A stretch of 64,000 nucleotides of DNA from Fibrobacter sp. UWT2 (GTDB lineage: Bacteria; Fibrobacterota; Fibrobacteria; Fibrobacterales; Fibrobacteraceae). Positions 49,287-57,412 of this stretch are shown one piece after another (positions within the stretch are counted from its first letter, which is position 1; each line of letters starts with the position of its first letter). Both the position numbers and the translations under genes were made by a program. The notes beneath the pieces are model-generated. The model made no database searches. It saw nothing but the letters and a program-made list of their open reading frames with translations, and had not been told where the DNA came from. The stretch is taken from the NCBI RefSeq assembly GCF_900142545.1, contig NZ_FRBF01000009.1, forward strand, positions 1 to 64,000, in the 5' to 3' direction.

Positions 49287-49513
49287 CGCTCGGTCATAGC
49301 CATGCAAGCATGGCTGCGACTCTCGCTTACTGGGTTTTGAAGCCCGTTAGAAGGGGTGTTGAAGACCTCTGCGAAAGTCTGTCCGCTAAGGGGTTCTTTT
49401 ACGATTGGATATGCGTTTTCCCGTGAGTAACAAACGCCTCGTATTAACGAGGCGTGGTTACGAGAGCGAGCGCTCTGGGTACGTACTTTTATGATTGGGC
49501 GCGAGCGGTCTTG
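49287..49513. other. Structured, repeat-like intergenic region
   Basis: Contains AGCCATG-CAAG-CATGGCT (about 49297-49314), arms of a long imperfect hairpin (GAAACCCA near 49275 with TGGGTTTT near 49332; ACGGGCT with AGCCCGT), CGCCTCGT-ATTA-ACGAGGCG (about 49435-49454), and a short direct repeat (TTCTTTTACGATTGG at about 49394 and TACTTTTATGATTGG at about 49484). A 38-codon frame at 49310-49426 has no ribosome-binding site. No identified RNA family. Confidence 0.4.
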
Positions 49514-50647
49514 TTAGAAACTCGCCTTGCCGCTCAAACCGAGGGAAAACCTTGCCTTGCCAAACGGAGTTTTGTCGGTGTCGGTGAAGTTATAACCGTA
49601 CCAGATAACGATTTCCGTATTCATGGTGGGGTAGAGGTAGTGGTTCATGCCCAGGAACTGGAAGTCGTCTTCGTGTACTTCGCGGTCCGGATCGTGGTAT
49701 TCGTAAGAAACACCCAGGGTGTACTTCTTATGAATGTTGAAGCTGGGTTCGACGGCGAACAGCATCTGGTCGTCGGTCATGAGCTGTTCTGCGGCAGGAT
49801 AATCCTTGTCCGTAATGGCGTAGAAGAACGTGGCGCCCAGATTGAAAATGGCGTAGTTCATGCTGGGTTCCAGCAAGAAGGAGTGGGTGCCCTTGCCCTT
49901 GTACGGGTGGAGTCCCCAAACGGCGTAGATACCGTAGTTGAACTTTTCGAAGCTCTTGGAGTAGTCTACTTCGGTACCCAGAACGTAGGTGTAGGGGCGA
50001 CCGATGTCCTGACCGAACACCCAGTCGAGGCTCGGCTTGATAATCAAGTGTTCGTCGGTGTGGTTCAAGAGCGGGAAGGCGTAGGTGGCGAACATGGAAA
50101 CCGTGTGGTCCGTGTCGTCGGAGGCGCCCAAGTAGAAAGCGCCCTGGCCATACTTTTCGTTGCCCACTTCGGCACCGAAACCGCGGAGGCTTTCTTCGCG
50201 GGTGATGACGGCGTAGCGGGAAGCGTCGCGCCAGAAGTAATAGTTGAATGTACCGGCGCTGTAGGTCATGTCACCGAAAATAAGGGTAACCTGGTGGCTC
50301 ACATCCCAGCGGAACTGGACACCGTCAAAATCGAAGGAGTTGTAGCGGCCATCCGAACCCATGGCGGTGGAACGAGCGAGACCGTGGCGGACTTCAGATT
50401 CTTCCAGGTCGCCGTTTTCGTTTACAAAAGTGCTATGGGTGGTTCCCATGACGATAACGGAAATGTTTTCGTCGAGGTGGGCGTGCAGGGCGAGGTCAAT
50501 GTCCTGGTTGCCGGCGTTGGTCGGGTCAAAATCGCTGTCAAAATAGCTGGCGTAGTCCATGTTCACATCGCCGTGGACTTGAATGTCGGCGGCGAGGGCC
50601 AATGTGGCGGCAGAGGAAATAGCCAGTGGCATAATCAATTTGCGCAT
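49514..50647 (-). CDS. Outer-membrane beta-barrel (porin-like) protein
   Basis: A 377-residue exported protein. The ATG at 50647 is chosen since it begins the signal peptide MRKLIMPLAISSAATLALA. The rest alternates beta strands rich in aromatic and charged residues (DIQVHGDVNMDYASYFD, VQFRWDVSHQVTLIFGDMTYSAGTFNYYFWRD) and ends FGKARFSLGLSGKASF, with a C-terminal Phe typical of barrels. It resembles trimeric-porin-like or DUF3373-type outer-membrane proteins, but I cannot assign a family. It stands alone, divergent from lolA. Confidence 0.75.
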   Translation of the reverse strand: MRKLIMPLAISSAATLALAADIQVHGDVNMDYASYFDSDFDPTNAGNQDIDLALHAHLDENISVIVMGTTHSTFVNENGDLEESEVRHGLARSTAMGSDGRYNSFDFDGVQFRWDVSHQVTLIFGDMTYSAGTFNYYFWRDASRYAVITREESLRGFGAEVGNEKYGQGAFYLGASDDTDHTVSMFATYAFPLLNHTDEHLIIKPSLDWVFGQDIGRPYTYVLGTEVDYSKSFEKFNYGIYAVWGLHPYKGKGTHSFLLEPSMNYAIFNLGATFFYAITDKDYPAAEQLMTDDQMLFAVEPSFNIHKKYTLGVSYEYHDPDREVHEDDFQFLGMNHYLYPTMNTEIVIWYGYNFTDTDKTPFGKARFSLGLSGKASF

Positions 50648-50769
50648 ATCAGTTTCCAATATGATTTGAAATTTCTTGTGCAAAGATAGAAATATCCGAA
50701 GGAAAAAGCCAATTCAAGGCCGTACGATTTTTGTAAATTTGCCCATATTCCTATTCATGAGGTCCCTAG

Positions 50770-51411
50770 ATGTTCAATCGCGTTAGGTTTATTAGGCTGT
50801 TTGTAATTTGTGTCCTGCTGGCTTTGCAGAGCGCTTTCGCTATTTCGGCTGATGAAGCCATGGAAAAATCCAAGGCTTGGTTCAAGTCGGGCAAGGCTTG
50901 GAATCTTGAATTTAAGGTTCAGGTTTTTTATGCGGATTCCCCGGACATCGCTTCCCAAAATGGAAAGCTCCTGGTCGCTGAAGGAGACCGTTTTGTGCTG
51001 GATATGGCGGGTATCAAGTTTTACAGCGATGGCGAAGACTTGTGGCAGCACAATGTGGAACAGAAACAGGTGCTGATCAAGTCGGTGGAAGATTTGTCCA
51101 GTTCACTGCACCCTTCGGAACTCTTGTTCAAGTACCTGAACTGCAAGGCGAAAGAAATTGCAGAAGGCGAATTCAACAAGCAGAAAATGTGGGTGCTGAA
51201 GCTTGACCCGTCCAAGTATGCCGGGCAGTTTACCCAGATGGAAGTGTGGCTTTCGAAAAAGGATTTCTCCCCGAAGCGTCTTTATACGGTCGATCCTACC
51301 GGAAACGGTTCCTGGTACAATATCGTGAACCTCTCGGTAGTCAAGTCCTGGAAACCGGAAGACTTCAAGTACAAGCCTATCAAGGGCGTTGACGAAATTG
51401 ACATGCGGTAA
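50770..51411 (+). CDS. lolA: LolA-like outer-membrane lipoprotein carrier
   Basis: A 213-residue periplasmic protein with signal peptide (FIRLFVICVLLALQSAFA) and the LolA/LolB beta fold: SKAWFKSGKAWNLEFKVQVF, GKLLVAEGDRFVLDMAGIKFYSDGEDLWQHNVEQKQVLI, SPKRLYTVDPTGNGSWYNIVNLSVVK. LolA carries lipoproteins from the inner membrane to LolB or the outer membrane. It is the first gene of a cluster with a propeller protein 3 nt later, a PorV-like barrel and recF. A TAAATTTG box (50734-50741) is 28 nt upstream. Confidence 0.8.
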   Translation: MFNRVRFIRLFVICVLLALQSAFAISADEAMEKSKAWFKSGKAWNLEFKVQVFYADSPDIASQNGKLLVAEGDRFVLDMAGIKFYSDGEDLWQHNVEQKQVLIKSVEDLSSSLHPSELLFKYLNCKAKEIAEGEFNKQKMWVLKLDPSKYAGQFTQMEVWLSKKDFSPKRLYTVDPTGNGSWYNIVNLSVVKSWKPEDFKYKPIKGVDEIDMR

Positions 51412-51414
51412 TTT

Positions 51415-53016
51415 ATGAAGCAGATTTTAAGAAAATGCATGTGGCTTGCGCTGGCGGCGCTCCCGGCCTTTGCTGCAGAAACATTGTTCAGCAACTATGC
51501 GCTGAACGTGAACTCAACGGGTAAAGCGGGAAGCCTTTGGGTGTTTTCCCGCGGCGACCTTTATAGCGGCGTGACCTTGTTGGACCTGAAGGTGGGTGCA
51601 ACGGGTGTGCAGGTGGCTGAATCCAAGCAGGAACAAGTTTCGGATTCCATGACGGCCGTGCAGGCGGGGATCTTTAGCGATGTTCTTGCTGAACATCGCC
51701 GTACGCCATCGATTTATGCGGGCAAGCTTGGCTATGTGCTTCCGATGTTTGGACAAGATGACGACGGTTACTCGCTTATGCCTGCAGGATTCTTCTCGGT
51801 TCGCGGGATAGACAACTTGATTGAAACGCCTATCGCCACTCCCGAGGCATTGCAGGATATAGATACGGCTATGTACTATGCCGTTAGCGGTTTTGCTTTT
51901 GATTCTTCCAATAAACAACTTTGGTTTGCCCGCGGTGCCGCTGGCCTTGGACTTTACGACGTCTCGGGCGGTAGCCCCAAGCAGGGAACGTTCCAATTGA
52001 ATTTGAAGACCGGTTCTCTTGATACCGCCAAGGTGAATTACAAGTGGAAAAACGATGTGAATCCTCGCATCTTTGACGTGAAGCAACATCCGACTACCGG
52101 TGACCTCTGGCTTGCGACTTCCAAGGGACTCTGGAAGCGCTCTGTCGATGGCAAGGTGTCCAAGCCTTCTACGGCGTTAGATACCAACGCCCGTGTCACG
52201 GGACTTTGGATGGGTGGCAATCCGCTGACGATTGTTGCCGAAACATCGCGCATGGAAAAGGAATCGATGAAGGGCGCCTTGTGGGTGCTGCGTGAAAATG
52301 CCAAGGATTTTGCGAAGGTGGATTTCTTGGATACGGCTGGTAAAAAGCAGAAGAAAGATGTGTACGACGATGGTGACTATACGGTTAGTAGCGTTGCCTT
52401 TATCGCGAATGTGGCTTATGTGGCTGTCCTTGGCCCGGGTGGAGGCGTGAGTGGCTACTTCAAGCTTGATTCTGCTGGAGTTCGCGCCTGGGACATGGAC
52501 GAAGACGGTAAGAACCAGTGGCTGTACGGTTATGCTACGGGTGCTACCGACCGCGATGCCATCATTACTTCTATTTGCTCCTTCCCGTTGGATAACAAGA
52601 CGGAAGGCCTTGCCATCTCTACTTATGGCAATGGCATTGCAGTTTCGGCGGATTCGGGCAAGTCCTGGAACACGATTTTGAACCGAGCCAAGCTGGGCGG
52701 AAACCTGGGATCCATTCGCATGGTGCCGTCGGTGATTACGGCGGGCGACCAGTCGCTGGTTTCTTACAAGGTGAGCAAGGAATCGAAGATAACTATCGAT
52801 GTGTTTAGTTACGACATGCGAAAGGTTCGCACTATTGTCAAGGATGCTCATCGCGATGCCGATGCTTCGCGCAGCACGAACCCGAAGGAAGATTTCTGGG
52901 ACGGTCGCGACAAGGCCGGCAAGGCCTGCACCATGGGCGTTTACTATGTGCGTGTCAAGGATAACCACGGCCATATCGGCTGGGGCAAGGTGATGACCTT
53001 GGGAGGGCGCCGGTAA
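51415..53016 (+). CDS. Exported beta-propeller-like protein with FlgD-type C-terminal domain
   Basis: A 533-residue secreted protein: signal peptide (MWLALAALPAFA), a long beta-propeller-like part (KQLWFARGAAGLGLYDVSGG, TTGDLWLATSKGLWKRS, TEGLAISTYGNGIAVSADSGKSW) and a C-terminal FlgD-Ig-like domain of about 80 residues (ITIDVFSYDMRKVRTIVKDA... DFWDGRDKAGKACTMGVYYVRVKDNHG). Such C-terminal domains are common sorting or structural modules in Fibrobacterota and related phyla with T9SS-like export. It overlaps the PorV-like gene by 1 nt, which fits a secretion-linked pair. Function otherwise unknown. Confidence 0.75.
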   Translation: MKQILRKCMWLALAALPAFAAETLFSNYALNVNSTGKAGSLWVFSRGDLYSGVTLLDLKVGATGVQVAESKQEQVSDSMTAVQAGIFSDVLAEHRRTPSIYAGKLGYVLPMFGQDDDGYSLMPAGFFSVRGIDNLIETPIATPEALQDIDTAMYYAVSGFAFDSSNKQLWFARGAAGLGLYDVSGGSPKQGTFQLNLKTGSLDTAKVNYKWKNDVNPRIFDVKQHPTTGDLWLATSKGLWKRSVDGKVSKPSTALDTNARVTGLWMGGNPLTIVAETSRMEKESMKGALWVLRENAKDFAKVDFLDTAGKKQKKDVYDDGDYTVSSVAFIANVAYVAVLGPGGGVSGYFKLDSAGVRAWDMDEDGKNQWLYGYATGATDRDAIITSICSFPLDNKTEGLAISTYGNGIAVSADSGKSWNTILNRAKLGGNLGSIRMVPSVITAGDQSLVSYKVSKESKITIDVFSYDMRKVRTIVKDAHRDADASRSTNPKEDFWDGRDKAGKACTMGVYYVRVKDNHGHIGWGKVMTLGGRR

Positions 53017-54041
53017 TGAAAAAGTTGATTATTGCTCTTGCCCTTTTAATGTCGGTATCTGCGGTGGCAGGGAAAAAGGCGACGCTTGGCGGCTTTGACG
53101 GCTTTGTTGAACGTATGGGTGCAGGAACCCGCGAACTGGGCCGTGGCAATACGGGCTCTGCGGATACGGCGTCTATGCCGGCGGCTTACTGGAACCCGGC
53201 TATTCTTGGTTTCCGCGAAAACTTTGTGTACACCTTGAACGCTGAAAAGCGTGACCTGGACCGTATGGGCGGTTCGCTTGGCCTTGAAACCAAGGTGGGG
53301 AAGCGTATGGGCGTGGGCTTTGCCATGCTTTACCGCGGCGACTTGAACTTTGACGTGATTAACGAAGACGATGAAACCATGGGTACGGCGACGCCTTACT
53401 TTACCATGATGTACTTGGGCTTCGCTTACCGTGCCACCCGCCGAGACGCCTTTGGTATTTCTCTGTCCATGAGTTACGACAACATGGATATTTCGGAATA
53501 TTACGAAGGCATTGAACTGGTGGATGATTACCGCAGTCCGGTAACGCTCAACTTGAGCTGGCTGAGACAGTGGAATGACAAGTGGTCCACTTCTGTGGTC
53601 ATCCGTAACTTGAGCTTCAGCGAAAACTTGTCTGCAAAGTGGAGCAAGAATACCAGTACCGATAATTCCGTCGAAAGCACCGATGGCGTGCGCCCGAAGG
53701 TGTTGCAGATTGGTGTGGGTTATCGATCCAAGATTGCAGGCCTGCCTGTTTACGCTTGGATGGAAGCGCTCGATTACCAGATCGCCGACACCTTGTTGGC
53801 CTTTGACCCTGATTTGCATGTGTGGACGGGTCGCGTGGGCTTTGAATGCGAAGTGATTCCCGATGGCACATTGCGTCTGGGTATGGATGACTTGGACTGG
53901 ACCGTAGGTGCAGGCTACAAGTTCCAGATTCGCATCGGCAAGAAGAAGTATCCCTTCGACGTAAACTACGCTTTGATTTATGAAACGGAAGCGGGAATCT
54001 GGACTCCCCTTAGCTTTGGCCTGCGGGGCTCTATTCCGTGA
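53016..54041 (+). CDS. PorV/PorQ-like outer-membrane protein
   Basis: A 341-residue outer-membrane barrel of the PorV/PorQ (UPF0164) type. The signal peptide is followed by the family signature GAGTRELGRGNTGSADTASMPAAYWNPAILGF, then barrel strands (GVGFAMLYRGDLNF, AFGISLSMSYDNMDIS). In Bacteroidota PorV shuttles T9SS cargo to the attachment complex. The preceding gene encodes a FlgD-domain protein with a 1-nt overlap. The 3' end overlaps recF by 4 nt (GTGA). Whether this protein serves a T9SS-like system here is inference. Confidence 0.78.
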   Translation: MKKLIIALALLMSVSAVAGKKATLGGFDGFVERMGAGTRELGRGNTGSADTASMPAAYWNPAILGFRENFVYTLNAEKRDLDRMGGSLGLETKVGKRMGVGFAMLYRGDLNFDVINEDDETMGTATPYFTMMYLGFAYRATRRDAFGISLSMSYDNMDISEYYEGIELVDDYRSPVTLNLSWLRQWNDKWSTSVVIRNLSFSENLSAKWSKNTSTDNSVESTDGVRPKVLQIGVGYRSKIAGLPVYAWMEALDYQIADTLLAFDPDLHVWTGRVGFECEVIPDGTLRLGMDDLDWTVGAGYKFQIRIGKKKYPFDVNYALIYETEAGIWTPLSFGLRGSIP

Positions 54042-55249
54042 TTTCAAAAATCTTTATAGATGGCGTTCGTAGCATTGCCGGGTTTGAAACGGAGTTCGGG
54101 CCCGGCATTACGGTGGTTCATGGCCCTAATGGCTGCGGAAAGACTTCTATACTGGAATCTGTGCATTTGCTTGCCCAGGGTTTTTCTTTCAGGGCGAAAG
54201 ACCTGAAGGAGATGATTGCCTGGAAAGGCGACGAATTGATTTTACGAGGATGCTTTGACGATTCCGGTCAAAGCGTGAATCGTGGAATCCGCGTAGGTCG
54301 CCGGAGTTGCGACGTGCGCGAGAATGGCGAAAGCCTTAAGTCTCCGACGGCATTTTTTGGAAATATTCCGGCGGTTGTGATGCAACCTTCGGATATTGAA
54401 CTTTTGCGTGGTGCTCCTGAAGTGCGCAGGCGCTGGCTTGATGAAATCCTTTGCTACCGTTCGCAGGCGAATGCCTCGGTACTTAAGCGTTACCGCCGCG
54501 TGCTGCAACAGCGCAACCAGTGGCTGCGCCAATACAAGCGCGAGGGAGTTGCTACCGGCGGCGAAGACTTGTTCCATGTACTTACGGAACAGCTGGTGGA
54601 TTTGGGTGCAAAACTCTGGGCGACCCGCATTGAACTCTCCAAGGAAATTTCCCCGATCATTACGGGCTACTACCGCAAACTATCGGGTGGCGTAGATGAA
54701 ATCGCCTGTGCCTACAAGAGCTCTATCCTCAAGGAACTGGACGCTCTCGACGGCGCAGAATTTCTGGATGACTCTGAGCTGGACAAGGCTGCCATGGCGG
54801 CAGACCGGAGCGGTCTTTATATTGCATCGGATTCGGGAGAATCTGAAGATGGCTCTGTCGACGAGAATGCATTGCGCGAAGCCTACCGCCGCAAGCTTGC
54901 TGGCTTGGAATTTGCCGAAAAGATTCAGGGGATTACGCTGTCCGGCCCCCATAAAGATGACTTGGGCGTATGCATTGGCGAAAGCGAAATGCGTTCTGCC
55001 GGTTCTCAGGGCCAGTGCCGTTGCGCTGCTGTTGCCATGCGCTTTGCCGCGGTAGATGTGGCTTCTCGTTACTTGAGCAAGCCGATTCTTTTGCTTGACG
55101 ATATTTTTGCTGAACTAGATGTGGACCGTCGCGATGCGGTGGCGACACTCATTCGTGAAAAGTCTTGCCAAGTAATTATTGCGACGCCGCAGCTAGAAGA
55201 ATTGCCGTTTAAGGCAGATGCGGAGATAAAAGTAGGAAGTAGGCAGTAG
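54038..55249 (+). CDS. recF: DNA replication and repair protein RecF
   Basis: A 403-residue SMC-like ATPase that loads RecA at gaps with RecO and RecR. Walker A GPNGCGKTSILES (about residues 28-40), the RecF block SPTAFFGNIPAVVMQPSDIELLRGAPEVRRRWLDEILC, SGPHKDDLG, and the ABC-type SQGQCRC and LLLDDIFAELDVDRR at the end. The start is GTG overlapping the previous stop (GTGA). recF is usually near dnaA-dnaN; here it is in an envelope operon. A short insertion (residues ~245-290, DSGESEDGSVDENA) is unusual. Confidence 0.93.
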   Translation: MISKIFIDGVRSIAGFETEFGPGITVVHGPNGCGKTSILESVHLLAQGFSFRAKDLKEMIAWKGDELILRGCFDDSGQSVNRGIRVGRRSCDVRENGESLKSPTAFFGNIPAVVMQPSDIELLRGAPEVRRRWLDEILCYRSQANASVLKRYRRVLQQRNQWLRQYKREGVATGGEDLFHVLTEQLVDLGAKLWATRIELSKEISPIITGYYRKLSGGVDEIACAYKSSILKELDALDGAEFLDDSELDKAAMAADRSGLYIASDSGESEDGSVDENALREAYRRKLAGLEFAEKIQGITLSGPHKDDLGVCIGESEMRSAGSQGQCRCAAVAMRFAAVDVASRYLSKPILLLDDIFAELDVDRRDAVATLIREKSCQVIIATPQLEELPFKADAEIKVGSRQ

Positions 55250-55268
55250 ACAGTAGGAAGTTGGCTGT
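55227..55268. repeat. AGTAGGAAGTAGGCAGTAGAC-type intergenic repeat after recF
   Basis: Imperfect heptamer-like words AGTAGGA, AGTAGGC, AGTAGAC, AGTAGGA, overlapping the recF stop. This is the reverse-complement type of the ACTTCCT array at 36138-36165. Confidence 0.6.
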
Positions 55269-55288
55269 AGGCGGATAGACGTTTGGGC

Positions 55289-55318
55289 AAAAAAAGGCCC
55301 CGCATTTTAAGCGGGGTC
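55289..55318 (-). terminator. Intrinsic terminator of mscL
   Basis: On the minus strand GACCCCGC-TTAAAAT-GCGGGGCC is followed by seven T. Confidence 0.9.
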
Positions 55319-55354
55319 TCATTAGTCTAGGCTCTAAGTTCTGCCAACTGCCAA

Positions 55355-55798
55355 TTATTTTTTCAGCAAGTCACGGATTTCGGTGAGGAGCTTTTCTTCG
55401 GCAGACGGTTCAGGAGGTGCCGGAGGAGCAGCCGGGGCTTCTTCTTCTTTCTTACGCATGTTCTGCATGAAGCCGAGGAACTTCTTCATGACGATGAACA
55501 CCACGATGGCAACGATGAGGAAGTCGATGATGCCGCCGATGAAGTTACCGTAGGGAATGCTCACGCCTTCGGCAGTCGTGAATGCGAGAGACTTGAGGCC
55601 TTCGCCAGCATCCTTGCCGCCGCCCATGGCGATGATAGCGGTAACGCTCGGCATAACGATGTCGTTAACGAAGGAGGTGACGATTTTGCCGAATGCACCA
55701 CCGATGATCACACCGATAGCCATATCGACGATGTTACCCTTGAACGCGAAGGCTTTGAATTCTTCGAGCAGGGATGATGCTTTACCTTTGATACCCAT
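55355..55798 (-). CDS. mscL: Large-conductance mechanosensitive channel MscL
   Basis: A 147-residue channel that opens under membrane tension to release osmolytes. The family start LLEEFKAFAFKGNIVDMAIGVIIGGAFGKIVTSFVNDIVMP, then a second membrane helix (IGGIIDFLIVAIVVFIVMKKF) and a cytoplasmic helix rich in Glu/Ala/Pro. The ATG at 55798 is chosen; AAAGGAACC lies about 6 nt upstream. It is monocistronic with its own terminator. Length is normal. Confidence 0.95.
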   Translation of the reverse strand: MGIKGKASSLLEEFKAFAFKGNIVDMAIGVIIGGAFGKIVTSFVNDIVMPSVTAIIAMGGGKDAGEGLKSLAFTTAEGVSIPYGNFIGGIIDFLIVAIVVFIVMKKFLGFMQNMRKKEEEAPAAPPAPPEPSAEEKLLTEIRDLLKK

Positions 55799-55865
55799 AT
55801 TGGTTCCTTTTGTTGAAGTTAAGATAAAAATATGTTTAAAATATCGCTTTGGCAAGAGGGTTTTC

Positions 55866-55873
55866 TAAATTTG
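55866..55873 (+). promoter_or_regulatory. TAAATTTG box 7 nt upstream of the EamA gene
   Basis: -7-like box with only AGTTGTT before the ATG at 55881 and no ribosome-binding site. Confidence 0.45.
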
Positions 55874-55880
55874 AGTTGTT

Positions 55881-56750
55881 ATGTCATGGTTTATTCTAGC
55901 CCTTCTTTCGGCGTTCTTTTTGGGGTGTTATGACCTCGCCAAGAAAAAATCGGTGCAAGACAATGCGGTTCGTGTAACCCTGTTCTTTTGCAGTGCCTTT
56001 TATGCTCTTTTTATGAGTCCGTTGCTTTTGACGGGGCATTGCGAATCTTTGCCCCTGCAGAGCCATGTGTATCTTTTTGGAAAGGCGGCCATTGTGGGTG
56101 GCAGCTGGATTTTGACCTATAATGCGTTGGCTCATTTGCCCTTGAGCATTGCGACCACTATTCGTGCCCTCGCTCCTGTATTCACGATTTTTATTGCGGT
56201 TACCTTTATGGGAGAACGCCCCTTTGCGCTCCAGTGGGCGGGTGTTGCCATCTGTATTTGCTCTTATGTGGGGCTGAGCCTTGCGGGCCGTAAAGAAATG
56301 GGGCATTTCTTCAGTAACGGCTGGGTGATTTGTATGGTGCTGGGCACGCTTTTGGCGGCCTGTAGCGGCGTGTACGACAAGTTTATTTTGCAGCGCATGA
56401 ACTTTGACCCCCTTACGGTTCAGGTGTGGTTTAGCATTTATATGATGCTTTGGCAGTTCGTGATTTGTGCGGTTACCTGGTTCCCGACGCGGCACAAGAC
56501 GACTCCCTTTAAATTCCGCTGGTCGATGCTTTTAGTGGCCGTACTCCTGATTATTGCGGACCGTTGCTACTTTGTAGCGGTGAGTGACCCTGATGCCCTT
56601 ATTTCGATTATTACGGTGTTCCGCCGTTCTAGCGTGCTGATTTCGTTCTTTGCAGGACTCATTTTCTTCAAGGAACGCAAGAGCAAGATGAAGTTTATTG
56701 CCTTGCTGGGAGTGATTCTCGGTATTTGCCTGATCGCTCTCGGAAAATAG
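55881..56750 (+). CDS. EamA/DMT family transporter
   Basis: A 289-residue protein with ten membrane helices in two EamA repeats (start FILALLSAFFLGCYDLAKKKSVQ; first repeat ends APVFTIFIAVTFMGERPFALQWAGVAICICSYVGL; second ends RRSSVLISFFAGLIFFKERKSKMKFIALLGVILGICLIAL). The E-R/K motif before the last helix of each repeat is typical. Substrate unknown. No ribosome-binding site is visible before the ATG. coaE follows 26 nt later, with its own box. Confidence 0.85.
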   Translation: MSWFILALLSAFFLGCYDLAKKKSVQDNAVRVTLFFCSAFYALFMSPLLLTGHCESLPLQSHVYLFGKAAIVGGSWILTYNALAHLPLSIATTIRALAPVFTIFIAVTFMGERPFALQWAGVAICICSYVGLSLAGRKEMGHFFSNGWVICMVLGTLLAACSGVYDKFILQRMNFDPLTVQVWFSIYMMLWQFVICAVTWFPTRHKTTPFKFRWSMLLVAVLLIIADRCYFVAVSDPDALISIITVFRRSSVLISFFAGLIFFKERKSKMKFIALLGVILGICLIALGK

Positions 56751-56763
56751 TCTAGCTTTCTAC

Positions 56764-56771
56764 TAAATTTA
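56764..56771 (+). promoter_or_regulatory. TAAATTTA box 5 nt upstream of coaE
   Basis: -7-like box followed by TCGGT and the coaE ATG at 56777. Predicts a leaderless coaE transcript independent of the gene before. Confidence 0.4.
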
Positions 56772-56776
56772 TCGGT

Positions 56777-57343
56777 ATGAAAGGCATTACAGGAACAATT
56801 GGTGCAGGAAAGTCGCTGGTCGGTCGCATTTTGCGGGACCGGAAGATTCGCGTGATTGACGCGGATGTGGCGGTGCATCACCTGTACCGTGACGACAAGG
56901 CTTTGCGAGCTGCCATTGCCAAGGAATTCGGCGAAGATATGCTGACGGAAAAGGGCGTTAGCCGTACCCGTATGGCAAACTTGGTCTTTTGTGATCCGAC
57001 GGCAAGAAAGCGCCTGGAGGCCCTTGTGTATCCGGCTCTCACGCAGTACATTCTACGTGCAAATCCGGCTTTTGTCGAGGCCGCCCTATTTGAAAATGTT
57101 CCTGAACTGGTATCGCGCCTAGATGAAATTTGGGTGGTGAGCGCTGCTCGGGAAGTTCGCAAGAATCGCCTGATTGAAAACCGCGCTTTCAGTGAAGAAG
57201 ATGCGGAACGTCGCATAGAATTGCAATCAGCCAAAGATAGTGAAGAGGAATGGAAACGACTCTTTCCGGGTAAGAAATTGCGATTTATCGATAATTCGGG
57301 CGACGAGGCTCAATTACAGAAAATAATAGAGCAACTTTTGTAG
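56777..57343 (+). CDS. coaE: Dephospho-CoA kinase
   Basis: A 188-residue P-loop kinase for the last step of coenzyme A synthesis. It has Walker A TGTIGAGKS (residues 5-13), the DADVAVHHLY acceptor motif, NLVFCDPTARKRLEALVYPAL, LFEN in place of the common PLLFE, and the lid region with VVSAAREVRKNRLIENRAFSEEDAERRI. These fit CoaE; the PLLFE word is altered (AALFENVPEL). Length is at the low end but normal. A bidirectional terminator follows. Confidence 0.85.
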   Translation: MKGITGTIGAGKSLVGRILRDRKIRVIDADVAVHHLYRDDKALRAAIAKEFGEDMLTEKGVSRTRMANLVFCDPTARKRLEALVYPALTQYILRANPAFVEAALFENVPELVSRLDEIWVVSAAREVRKNRLIENRAFSEEDAERRIELQSAKDSEEEWKRLFPGKKLRFIDNSGDEAQLQKIIEQLL

Positions 57344-57346
57344 AAA

Positions 57347-57383
57347 TTAAAAATGCAGCATCACAGGGGCGCTGCATTTTTAT
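57347..57383. terminator. Bidirectional terminator between coaE and the GH9 gene
   Basis: AAATGCAGC (57351-57359) and GCTGCATTTTT (57371-57381) are flanked by A-run and T-run, so the hairpin works for both convergent transcripts. Confidence 0.85.
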
Positions 57384-57412
57384 TGGGTGGGATTGGGAGG
57401 ATCTTGTTTCAG

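Noticed and set aside
49225-49300. tRNA gene
   Set aside because: A GGTTCTA-like word exists, but no acceptor stem, anticodon arm or T-loop can be built around it.
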